Assembly (NCBI GenBank): GCA_023405705.1
Contig: JAEXXR010000594.1
Span: 1 to 5,613, forward strand
DNA length: 5,613 nucleotides
From: Actinomycetes bacterium
Lineage (GTDB): Bacteria > Actinomycetota > Thermoleophilia > Solirubrobacterales > Solirubrobacteraceae
Reading direction: 5' to 3'
The notes beneath the pieces were generated by a model. It saw nothing but the letters and a program-made list of their open reading frames with translations, ran no database searches and had not been told where the DNA came from. Shown piece by piece: positions 1-4,678 of the stretch (positions are counted from its first letter, which is position 1; the number at the start of each line of letters is the position of its first letter). Both the position numbers and the translations under genes were made by a program.

Positions 1-2
1 CC

Positions 3-476
3 GCCGAGCCGATCGTCCGCCGCCGGCCGCGCGGCGAGGAGTGGCGCGACCGTCCGCCCGACGCCGCGCCGATCACCTGGCGCGTCTGCGTCGACCTGAT
101 GGCGCTCGCGACGGAGCCGAGCCGCGACCGCGAGGCCGACGTCGCGCGGATCGCCGCGCGCGCCGACGCCGTCCGCTGGAACCGCCACCGAACCGTCACG
201 CGCGAGGCCCCCAACGGCGAGGGCACCGTCACCGACTACCCCGACAGCTCCGTCGACCTCATCGGCTGGGCGGCGCTCGCTCCCGAGGAGTGCGGCGACA
301 CGAGCGGCTGCGACACGAGCGGCCGGTTCGTCGGCTGGGAGGGCCTCGGCTGGACGCTGTGGCTGGAGCCGACCGCGGCGACCGCGCTGGAGGCGATGCG
401 CGCCGCGCTCCGCGCCTGCGCGCTGCCGCCCGACTTGACGCCGAGCGCGATCGCCAGACCGCGCGACAGCGCCTGA
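3..476 (+). CDS. Unrecognised protein, 5' end cut by window edge
   Basis: This is the last 157 codons of a gene whose start lies outside the window; the frame is open from position 3 and ends in TGA at 474-476. Almost every codon ends in G or C, the signature of genuine coding sequence here, and this also holds upstream of the internal ATG at 99, so that ATG is probably not the start. The visible part has a Trp-rich stretch (GEEWRD, ITWRVCVDLM), a small tandem repeat CGDTSG-CDTSG from a 14-nt direct repeat (295-308 and 310-323), a GWEGLGWTLWLEP segment, and an alanine-rich helical end with ALRACALPPDL. There is no signal peptide or membrane segment in the visible part. I do not recognise the family and assign no function. 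The gene is convergent with the tRNA-Tyr gene and ends 5 nt before a strong hairpin. Confidence 0.7.
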   Translation, partial: AEPIVRRRPRGEEWRDRPPDAAPITWRVCVDLMALATEPSRDREADVARIAARADAVRWNRHRTVTREAPNGEGTVTDYPDSSVDLIGWAALAPEECGDTSGCDTSGRFVGWEGLGWTLWLEPTAATALEAMRAALRACALPPDLTPSAIARPRDSA

Positions 477-481
477 GAACG

Positions 482-511
482 ACGAAGGCCCGGCGGGTGC
501 CGGGCCTTCGT
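482..511. terminator. Perfect 13-bp hairpin, probable bidirectional terminator
   Basis: ACGAAGGCCCGGC (482-494) and GCCGGGCCTTCGT (499-511) pair perfectly around the loop GGGT. The hairpin lies between two convergent genes: 5 nt after the stop codon of the left-hand protein gene and directly beyond the 3' end of tRNA-Tyr. It could therefore end transcription from both sides. There is no clear U-tract on either strand, as is common for terminators in high-GC actinobacteria. The structure is certain from the sequence; the terminator role is inferred from its position. Confidence 0.75.
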
Positions 512-516
512 GGAAG

Positions 517-598
517 TGGGCGGAGCAGGATTCGAACCTGCGTAGGCAGAGCCAACGGGTTTACAGCCCGTCTCCTTTAACCACTCGGACATCCGCCC
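517..598 (-). tRNA. tRNA-Tyr (anticodon GTA)
   Basis: Read on the minus strand, this 82-nt gene folds into a complete cloverleaf. The acceptor GGGCGGA (598-592) pairs with TCCGCCC (524-518), followed by discriminator A at 517. The D arm is TCC...GGA around GAGTGGTTAAA. The anticodon stem ACGGG/CCCGT encloses the loop CTGTAAA, with anticodon GTA at 564-562. The long variable arm has a GGC/GCC stem, and the T arm is GCAGG-TTCGAAT-CCTGC. A long variable arm with a GTA anticodon is the bacterial type II tRNA-Tyr. CCA is not encoded (CTTCCA follows the discriminator), so CCA-adding enzyme must complete the end. It lies downstream of rpoD on the same strand. Confidence 0.97.
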
Positions 599-620
599 AT
601 CGAGCGATTCAGGCCGGCGA

Positions 621-626
621 AGTGTA
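621..626 (-). promoter_or_regulatory. Possible -10 box of the tRNA-Tyr gene
   Basis: On the minus strand TACACT fits the actinobacterial -10 pattern TAnnnT and lies 22 nt before the mature tRNA 5' end, leaving a short leader for RNase P to remove. No TTG-type -35 box is found at the normal spacing. The box sits in the 13-nt gap of a perfect 7-bp inverted repeat, GGCCGGC (612-618) and GCCGGCC (632-638). It also lies beyond the rpoD terminator-like hairpin, so the tRNA probably has its own promoter. Confidence 0.35.
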
Positions 627-643
627 GCGAGGCCGGCCGGAGC

Positions 644-668
644 CCGCCGCCTCACGTGGAGACGGCGG
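644..668 (-). terminator. Hairpin after rpoD, probable terminator
   Basis: In minus-strand RNA, CCGCCGUCUC and GAGGCGGCGG form a 10-bp stem around the loop CACGU, starting 24 nt after the rpoD stop codon. One pair (662/650) is G-U on the minus-strand transcript but would be A-C on the plus strand. The structure is therefore better formed in the direction of rpoD transcription. No U-tract follows. Confidence 0.55.
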
Positions 669-692
669 ACCGGCGGCTTCGGTGCGGCGCCG

Positions 693-1832
693 CTAGGAGG
701 CGTCGCGGAGACGCTGCGCCTCGGGCAGCGCCTCGAGCTTCTTCAGCGTGTGGTTCTCGATCTGGCGGATCCGCTCGCGCGTCACGTTGAACGCGCGCCC
801 GACCTCCTCCAGCGTGCGCGGGCGGCCTCCCCCGAGGCCGAAGCGCATCTCGATCACCTCGCGCTCGCGCTGCGGAAGCGCCTGCAGCGCGCGCCGGACG
901 TTGTCGCGACGGAGGTTCTCCGACGCGAGCTCGAACGGCGACTCGGCGGTCTGGTCCTCGACGAAGTCGCCCAGCTCGGACTCCTCCTCCTCGCCGATCG
1001 GCTTCTCCAGCGACACCGGCTGCTGGGCCATCCGCAGGATGTCCCGGACCTCTCTGACGGTGCACTCGAGCTCCGCCGCGATCTCCTCGGGCGAGGGCTC
1101 GCGGCCGAGCGACTGGACCAGCTGCCGCTCGACGTGGACGACCTTGTTGAGCTTCTCGACCATGTGCACGGGGATGCGTATCGTCCGTCCCTTGTCGGCG
1201 ATCGCGCGCGTCACGGCCTGGCGGATCCACCAGGTCGCGTACGTCGAGAACTTGAAGCCGCGACGATGGTCGAACTTCTCGACCGCCCGGATCAGCCCGA
1301 GCGATCCCTCCTGGATCAGGTCGAGGAACGTCAGTCCCCGGCCCAGGTAGCCCTTCGCGATCGAGACCACCAGGCGCAGGTTGGCCTCGATCATCTGCTG
1401 CTTGGCCTGCATGTCGCCGCGCTCGATGCGCTGCGCCAGGTGGACCTCCTGCTCGGCCGTCAGCAGGCTGACTCTGCCGATCGAACGCAGGTACAGACGC
1501 AGCGAGTCGAGGCTCGGCTCGACCGTCAGGTCGATCTCCGGGCGCTTCGACGCGTTGCCGCGCCGCGTGTCCGGCCGCTCCCCCTCCGCGGTCCCCGCCG
1601 CGGAGACTGCCGGCTTGCCATCGGCCTCGACGACGTCGATGCCGTTCTCCTCCAGGTGCGTATGCAACTCCTGCACCTGCTCCTTCGTGACCTCCACCTC
1701 TTCCAGCGTGGCGGCGATCTCCTCGAAGGTCAGGTATCCGCGCTCCTGCCCTTCAGCGATCAGTTGACGGAACTCCTCCATCTCCGCGATCGGAGCCTCG
1801 TCCGCCAACAGAACTGCAGCCTTCTCCCTCAC
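693..1832 (-). CDS. rpoD: Primary RNA polymerase sigma factor RpoD/SigA (group 1 sigma-70)
   Basis: The 379-aa protein directs core RNA polymerase to housekeeping promoters. A sigma-1.1-like acidic N-terminus spans about residues 10-70 and is followed by a variable linker (75-105). Region 1.2 begins near [17 protein letters not shown] (109-125). Region 2 contains [27 protein letters not shown] and the -10-reading helix [14 protein letters not shown] (198-211). Region 3 covers about 218-270, and the 3.2 finger is [22 protein letters not shown] (272-293). Region 4 has [15 protein letters not shown] and the -35-reading helix-turn-helix [20 protein letters not shown] (340-359). The N-terminal domain and intact 2.4 and 4.2 regions argue for the primary sigma rather than a short alternative one. 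The start is GTG (1832-1830), chosen because AGGAA lies 9 nt upstream. The C-terminus, [21 protein letters not shown], departs from the usual AKALRKLRHPSRS-type ending. The gene is divergent from the GTP cyclohydrolase gene. Confidence 0.96.
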   Translation of the reverse strand: MREKAAVLLADEAPIAEMEEFRQLIAEGQERGYLTFEEIAATLEEVEVTKEQVQELHTHLEENGIDVVEADGKPAVSAAGTAEGERPDTRRGNASKRPEIDLTVEPSLDSLRLYLRSIGRVSLLTAEQEVHLAQRIERGDMQAKQQMIEANLRLVVSIAKGYLGRGLTFLDLIQEGSLGLIRAVEKFDHRRGFKFSTYATWWIRQAVTRAIADKGRTIRIPVHMVEKLNKVVHVERQLVQSLGREPSPEEIAAELECTVREVRDILRMAQQPVSLEKPIGEEEESELGDFVEDQTAESPFELASENLRRDNVRRALQALPQREREVIEMRFGLGGGRPRTLEEVGRAFNVTRERIRQIENHTLKKLEALPEAQRLRDAS

Positions 1833-1841
1833 GATAAGCCG

Positions 1842-1846
1842 TTCCT
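1842..1846 (-). promoter_or_regulatory. Ribosome-binding site of rpoD
   Basis: AGGAA on the minus strand lies 9 nt before GTG at 1832-1830 and supports that start codon. It is one of only two clear Shine-Dalgarno sites in the window; the other precedes the ABC permease. Confidence 0.6.
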
Positions 1847-1920
1847 ATCGAGACGCGATTCGGACCTGCGCAGGGCAGGCCCCCCTCTCCTCAATGCACC
1901 TCGTAACTGAACGCTACGTC

Positions 1921-1936
1921 CGCGACAACGGTCGCG
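1921..1936. other. Small inverted repeat in the rpoD leader region
   Basis: CGCGAC (1921-1926) and GTCGCG (1931-1936) form a perfect 6-bp stem around a 4-nt loop. It lies in the 257-bp region between divergent rpoD and the cyclohydrolase gene, about 90 nt upstream of the rpoD start. A second palindrome, CCTGCGCAGG, is at 1865-1874. Either could be a leader RNA structure or a protein-binding site, but neither matches an operator I recognise. Short GC-rich palindromes also arise by chance in such DNA. Confidence 0.3.
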
Positions 1937-2002
1937 ATGGGCTGAGCCATTCAACGCTCTCCCGCTCCTCGGCGTGGAGGCAGGCTTCCAGCCAGGTGCG
2001 GA

Positions 2003-2031
2003 TTGATACCACAGCTTGCCGCGATCCCCAA
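2003..2031 (-). promoter_or_regulatory. Possible sigma-70 promoter of rpoD
   Basis: On the minus strand TTGGGG (2031-2026) and TATCAA (2008-2003) are separated by exactly 17 nt, a sigma-70-like arrangement that keeps the TTG of the -35 box and the TAT of the -10 box. Transcription from it would give rpoD a leader of roughly 165 nt containing the inverted repeats at 1921-1936 and 1865-1874. It is the best -35/-10 pair I found in the divergent region; the final A instead of T in the -10 box weakens it. Confidence 0.35.
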
Positions 2032-2072
2032 CCTTTCTTGGCGGCGAAGGGGGCGAGACGAGCCGACCTCGC

Positions 2073-2078
2073 TACCCT
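2073..2078 (+). promoter_or_regulatory. Possible -10 box of the GTP cyclohydrolase gene
   Basis: TACCCT fits TAnnnT and ends 11 nt before the ATG at 2090. There is no good Shine-Dalgarno site in between, so the mRNA may be nearly leaderless, with a leader of about 4-6 nt. No convincing -35 box lies at the usual distance. The same hexamer at the same distance precedes the proposed pgsA start. Confidence 0.35.
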
Positions 2079-2089
2079 TCAGGCCTCTC

Positions 2090-3100
2090 ATGACGCAATC
2101 GCGCAGCGCAAGCATCCAGGCGCCTGACGTCCAGGCGCAGCTCCCCCCGCTGGAGGTCAGCCTCTCGCGCGTCGGCGTCACCGGCGTCGAGAAGGTCATC
2201 CGCATCAGGCAAGATGGCGCAGAGCAGCTCTTCTCGGCGAAGCTCGAGTGCTACGTCGACCTCGGCCCCCGCCAGAAGGGCGCGCACATGTCGCGCTTCG
2301 AGGAGGTCGTCAACGACGCCGTCGGCGAGGTGATCCTCGGCGAGGCGACCTTCCGCGCCGAGACGCTCGCCCAGCACGTCGCCGAGCGCGTGCGCGAACG
2401 GCAGGGCGCCCGCCGCGCCGAGGTGACGATCGAGGCCCGCTACCCGGAGCACAAGGCGGCGCCGGTCTCCGGCATCACGACGCAGGAGATCTACACGCTG
2501 TTCGGCTCCGCGGTCGCCTCCGAGCAGGGCACGCGCCGGCTCGTCGGCGTCGCCGCCGCCGGCATGACCGCCTGCCCCTGCGCCCAGCAGCTCGTCGCCG
2601 GCGCCTCGCGCGAGCGGCTGCTCGCCGACGGCTTCAGCGACGACGAGGTCGAGCGGATCTTCGAGCACGTGCCGGTCGCGACCCACAACCAGCGCGGCCT
2701 CGGCACGCTCCACATCGGCCTCCCCGAGCACAGCGACGAGGACATCCCCGCGCGCACGCTGCTCGACATCGTCGAGAACTCGATGTCGTCGGAGATCTAC
2801 GAGCTGATGAAGCGGACCGACGAGGGCGCGGTCGTCGAGAAGGCCCACCGCCGCCCCCGCTTCGTCGAGGACTGCGTGCGCGAGATGGTCAGAGGGATCG
2901 TCGCGACCTTCCCACACCTCGGCGACGACACCTTCTTCTCCGCGCACCAGAAGAACCTCGAGACGATCCACCAGCACAACGTCGACGCGGAGCGGTTCGG
3001 ACTGCTCGGCGAGGTCCGGCGCGAGCTGGAGACCGGCGAGCACTCCGCGACGCACCTCTCGCGCCGCGCCTGGCTCGACGGCGCCGAATCCTTCGCCTAG
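2090..3100 (+). CDS. mptA: GTP cyclohydrolase, MptA/FolE2 family (COG1469)
   Basis: This 336-aa enzyme belongs to the metal-dependent GTP cyclohydrolase family that opens the guanine ring of GTP in the first step of pterin synthesis. Family marks are KGAHMSRFEEVVNDAV (63-78), the cysteine motif MTACPCAQQLV (159-169) and the THNQRG motif (198-203). FolE2 makes dihydroneopterin triphosphate for folate; archaeal MptA makes dihydroneopterin 2',3'-cyclic phosphate. The MTACPCAQ plus VATHNQRG wording and the 336-aa length look closer to MptA than to typical bacterial FolE2, but the product cannot be settled by reading alone. The start is ATG 2090: an upstream in-frame codon at 2003 would add 29 poorly coding residues and cross the likely promoter. 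The gene ends in TAG, with a palindromic repeat beginning 6 nt later. No other pterin gene is visible nearby. Confidence 0.9.
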   Translation: MTQSRSASIQAPDVQAQLPPLEVSLSRVGVTGVEKVIRIRQDGAEQLFSAKLECYVDLGPRQKGAHMSRFEEVVNDAVGEVILGEATFRAETLAQHVAERVRERQGARRAEVTIEARYPEHKAAPVSGITTQEIYTLFGSAVASEQGTRRLVGVAAAGMTACPCAQQLVAGASRERLLADGFSDDEVERIFEHVPVATHNQRGLGTLHIGLPEHSDEDIPARTLLDIVENSMSSEIYELMKRTDEGAVVEKAHRRPRFVEDCVREMVRGIVATFPHLGDDTFFSAHQKNLETIHQHNVDAERFGLLGEVRRELETGEHSATHLSRRAWLDGAESFA

Positions 3101-3743
3101 CGGCTCGGATTCGGTCGGGAGAACTCGCCTGAAGGCTCGTTCTCCCGGCCGCTCTGGCGCCTTCGGCGCCGCCGCGGGAGGCCGCGCGCTCGGCGGCCTT
3201 CGCCTTGGCGCGGTCGCGCGCGCCGAGCGTCCGCCGAAGGCCGAAGAAGTAGTCGGCGCCGGAGGCGACCGTGACGGCGACCGTCACGTAGACGAGCAGG
3301 TCGACCCACAGCGCGCTGCCGGCGAGGATCAGCGCCATCACCATCGCGATCTGGAAGCAGGTCTTCAGCTTCCCGAAGAAGCTCGCCGAGATCACGACGC
3401 CCTGCGAGGTCGCCGCCATCCGCAGCGCGGTGACCGCGAACTCGCGCGCGATCACGACCATCGCGACCCACGCGGCGACGCGGTCCAGGGAGACCAGCGA
3501 GACGAGCGCCGCGATGATCAGCAGCTTGTCGGCGATCGGGTCCATCAGCTTGCCGAAGGTCGTGATCGCGTTGCGCGAGCGCGCGAGGTAGCCGTCGAGC
3601 ATGTCGGTCAGCGACGCCGCGGCGAAGACGGCGGCCGCCAGCACGTCGCCGTTCTCCGTCTCCCCGAGCAGCGCGACGACCAGCACCGGCACGAGCAGGA
3701 TGCGCAGCAGCGTCAGGACGTTGGGGACGTTGACCGGAAACAC
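2889..3743 (-). CDS. pgsA: CDP-diacylglycerol-glycerol-3-phosphate 3-phosphatidyltransferase (PgsA), abnormal C-terminus
   Basis: This integral membrane enzyme joins CDP-diacylglycerol and glycerol-3-phosphate to phosphatidylglycerolphosphate, the precursor of phosphatidylglycerol. The CDP-alcohol phosphotransferase motif DxxDGxxAR-x8-GxxxDxxxD is complete: D47, D50, G51, A54, R55, G64, D68, D72. Hydrophobic helices surround it at about 10-27, 33-46, 73-86, 89-104, 128-145 and 147-162. The conserved part ends at YFFGLRR (165-171, position 3231). A basic Ala/Arg tail follows, but no stop appears before 2889. The frame crosses repeat copy 1 and runs 212 nt antisense through the 3' end of the cyclohydrolase gene, with rare codons (AGA, AGT, CGA, AGG, ATT) from about 3158 on. 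Only 3231-3743 is secure. A one-base frame change near 3150-3230 would end the protein at TAG 3099-3097. The proposed start is GTG 3743; GTG 3752 and ATG 3785 are alternatives. Confidence 0.85.
   Translation of the reverse strand: MFPVNVPNVLTLLRILLVPVLVVALLGETENGDVLAAAVFAAASLTDMLDGYLARSRNAITTFGKLMDPIADKLLIIAALVSLVSLDRVAAWVAMVVIAREFAVTALRMAATSQGVVISASFFGKLKTCFQIAMVMALILAGSALWVDLLVYVTVAVTVASGADYFFGLRRTLGARDRAKAKAAERAASRGGAEGARAAGRTSLQASSPDRIRAARRRIRRRRARRGARGASRSARRSPARAGPRRAVRTAPRRRCAGGSSRGSSGARRRRCRRRGVGRSRRSL
3107..3147 (+). repeat. REP-like palindromic repeat, copy 1
   Basis: The left arm (3107-3129) matches copy 2 at 20 of 23 positions, and the right arm (3134-3147) matches with one substitution and one 1-nt gap. 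It folds into a 9-bp stem, CGGGAGAAC (3116-3124) with GTTCTCCCG (3139-3147), then a conserved TC/TC internal mismatch, a 3-bp GCC/GGC stem and the loop TGAA. It begins 6 nt after the cyclohydrolase stop codon and lies at the 3' end of convergent pgsA, so it may also act as a bidirectional terminator or mRNA end. One minus-strand frame across it reads SGRENEPSGEFSRPNPSR followed by a stop. Confidence 0.75.
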
Positions 3744-3754
3744 GAGGGGCACGG

Positions 3755-3760
3755 AGGGTA
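3755..3760 (-). promoter_or_regulatory. Possible -10 box of pgsA
   Basis: TACCCT on the minus strand ends 11 nt before GTG 3743, repeating both the hexamer and the spacing seen before the cyclohydrolase gene. No Shine-Dalgarno sequence lies between. If this is the promoter, the ATG at 3785 is upstream of the transcript and cannot be the start, which is why GTG 3743 is preferred. No clear -35 box is visible. Confidence 0.35.
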
Positions 3761-3791
3761 CCGCCCGCCCGAAGGGCCGCGACATCCCCGC

Positions 3792-3815
3792 ACGGCGCCG
3801 GACACCGGGCGCCGT
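3792..3815. other. Inverted repeat between pgsA and the ABC operon
   Basis: ACGGCGCC (3792-3799) and GGCGCCGT (3808-3815) form a perfect 8-bp stem with an 8-nt loop in the divergent control region, about 45 nt before the ABC ATPase start. It could be a regulator site serving either promoter. No regulator gene is adjacent in the window, and I do not recognise the sequence. Confidence 0.35.
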
Positions 3816-3846
3816 CGTGGAATTCGCGATGCGAAGCACCTGTACT

Positions 3847-3858
3847 ACCTTCGAAGGT
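3847..3858. promoter_or_regulatory. Perfect 12-bp palindrome at the ABC operon start, candidate operator
   Basis: ACCTTCGAAGGT is a perfect palindrome directly before GATG, one base from the ATG at 3860. It overlaps a TAnnnT match (TACCTT, 3846-3851) that could be the -10 box of a nearly leaderless ABC mRNA. A dimeric repressor binding here would block both the promoter and the start codon. The right half also contains GAAGG, which resembles a Shine-Dalgarno site but is only 2 nt from the ATG, closer than normal. The palindrome is certain; its role is inferred. Confidence 0.4.
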
Positions 3859-3859
3859 G

Positions 3860-4678
3860 ATGGATCACGCAACCACCTCACCGCCCGCGCTCGAGCTGCG
3901 CGGGCTCACGAAGCGCTACGACGACGGCTTCCTCGCGTTGGAGGGCTTCGACCTGACCGTCCCGACCGGCGAGTTCTTCGGGCTGCTCGGCCCCAACGGC
4001 GCCGGCAAGACGACCCTGATCAGCGCCGTCTGCAACCTGATCCGCACGACCGACGGCGAGATCCGCATCTTCGGCCACGACCATCGCGTCGCCGGCGCGC
4101 GCCGCCTGATCGGCCTCGCCGAGCAGGACATCAACCTCGACCGCTTCCTGAACGTCGAGGAGACGCTGCTCTACCACGGCGGCTACTACGGGATGGAGCC
4201 CTCCCATGCGAAGCGGCGGGCGAAGGAGATGATGGAGATCTTCGACCTCAGCTCGAAGGCCCAGACGCGCGCGCCGAAGCTGTCGGGCGGCATGCGCCGC
4301 CGGCTGCTGATCGCCCGCGCGCTGATGCACGAGCCGCCGCTGCTGATCCTCGACGAGCCGACCGCCGGCGTCGACTTCGAGCTGCGGCTCGACCTGTGGC
4401 AGTACATCCGCCGCCTCCACGGCGAGGGGACGACCGTGCTGCTGACCACGCACTACCTCGAAGAGGCCGAGGAGCTGTGCAACGAGATCGCGCTGATCCG
4501 CGGCGGCCAGCTGCTCGCGCGCGACTCGGCCGACGGGCTGCGCGCCCACTACGGCGTCGGCACGCTCGCCGACGTCTACGTCAAGGCGATGGCCGAGTCC
4601 GGCGGCCGGAGGCCTTGGACTCGGTCGGAAGAGCTCGCCCAGGGGGCTCGTTCTTCCCGAGACGAGGCGACGGCATGA
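3860..4678 (+). CDS. ABC-2 type exporter, ATP-binding protein (YadG-like)
   Basis: This 272-aa nucleotide-binding subunit powers export through the permease encoded next. All catalytic motifs are intact: Walker A GPNGAGKTT (44-52), Q-loop glutamine 89 in GLAEQDINLDRF, signature LSGGM (141-145), Walker B LLILDEP (161-167), D-loop AGVD (169-172) and switch histidine 198 in TTHYLEEAEEL. The QD-N-DRFLNVEET...GGYYGM segment and AGVDFELR resemble the YadG branch of ABC-2 exporters; the substrate is unknown. The domain ends near TLADVYVKAM (235-244). The remaining tail of about 28 residues is unusual because residues 253-267 (TRSEELAQGARSSRD) are encoded by repeat copy 2. The start is ATG 3860; GTG 3857 directly before it is possible and would add one residue. 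The last codon overlaps the permease start as ATGA, so the two are co-transcribed and probably translationally coupled. Confidence 0.93.
   Translation: MDHATTSPPALELRGLTKRYDDGFLALEGFDLTVPTGEFFGLLGPNGAGKTTLISAVCNLIRTTDGEIRIFGHDHRVAGARRLIGLAEQDINLDRFLNVEETLLYHGGYYGMEPSHAKRRAKEMMEIFDLSSKAQTRAPKLSGGMRRRLLIARALMHEPPLLILDEPTAGVDFELRLDLWQYIRRLHGEGTTVLLTTHYLEEAEELCNEIALIRGGQLLARDSADGLRAHYGVGTLADVYVKAMAESGGRRPWTRSEELAQGARSSRDEATA
4617..4659 (+). repeat. REP-like palindromic repeat, copy 2, inside the ABC ATPase gene
   Basis: This is a direct repeat of copy 1 in the same orientation. Its stem is GGAAGAGC (4627-4634) with GTTCTTCC (4650-4657), which includes one G-U pair. The same TC/TC mismatch, a GCC/GGC stem and a small loop (CAGGG between the arms) follow. 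Stem position 3 is A-T here but G-C in copy 1, a paired change that keeps the fold. The repeat is translated as the ATPase tail and ends 5 nt before the permease GAGG ribosome-binding site. Confidence 0.75.
4664..4667 (+). promoter_or_regulatory. Ribosome-binding site of the ABC permease
   Basis: GAGG lies 7 nt before ATG 4675 and fixes the permease start at the ATGA overlap with the ATPase stop. The repeat hairpin (4627-4657) stands just upstream, so its folding could influence access to this site. Confidence 0.6.

Noticed and set aside
295..323. 14-nt tandem direct repeat in the first gene
   Set aside because: It has only two units, is in frame and gives a harmless CGDTSG-CDTSG repeat; a simple local duplication explains it.
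41..580. A 179-codon open frame (+) running into the tRNA-Tyr region
   Set aside because: It is Arg-rich, out of frame with the well-coded gene at 3-476, and runs antisense through the tRNA.
750..1910. Long plus-strand open frame opposite rpoD (386 codons)
   Set aside because: It is the antisense shadow of rpoD; long open antisense frames are expected at this GC content, and the Leu/Arg/Asp-rich product looks artificial.
1894..2127. A 77-codon open frame (+) in the rpoD/cyclohydrolase intergenic region
   Set aside because: Codon third positions lack the GC bias of real genes here, there is no ribosome-binding site, it overlaps the 5' end of the cyclohydrolase gene, and the peptide has no recognisable pattern.
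2072..3055. Long minus-strand open frame opposite the cyclohydrolase gene (327 codons)
   Set aside because: It mirrors a clearly recognised enzyme on the plus strand, and its composition is the low-complexity type produced by reading GC-biased codons in reverse.
3601..4674. Upstream extension of the permease frame
   Set aside because: The frame is open only because of high GC. It overlaps pgsA antisense and the ATPase out of frame, and the true start is ATG 4675 with a GAGG site.
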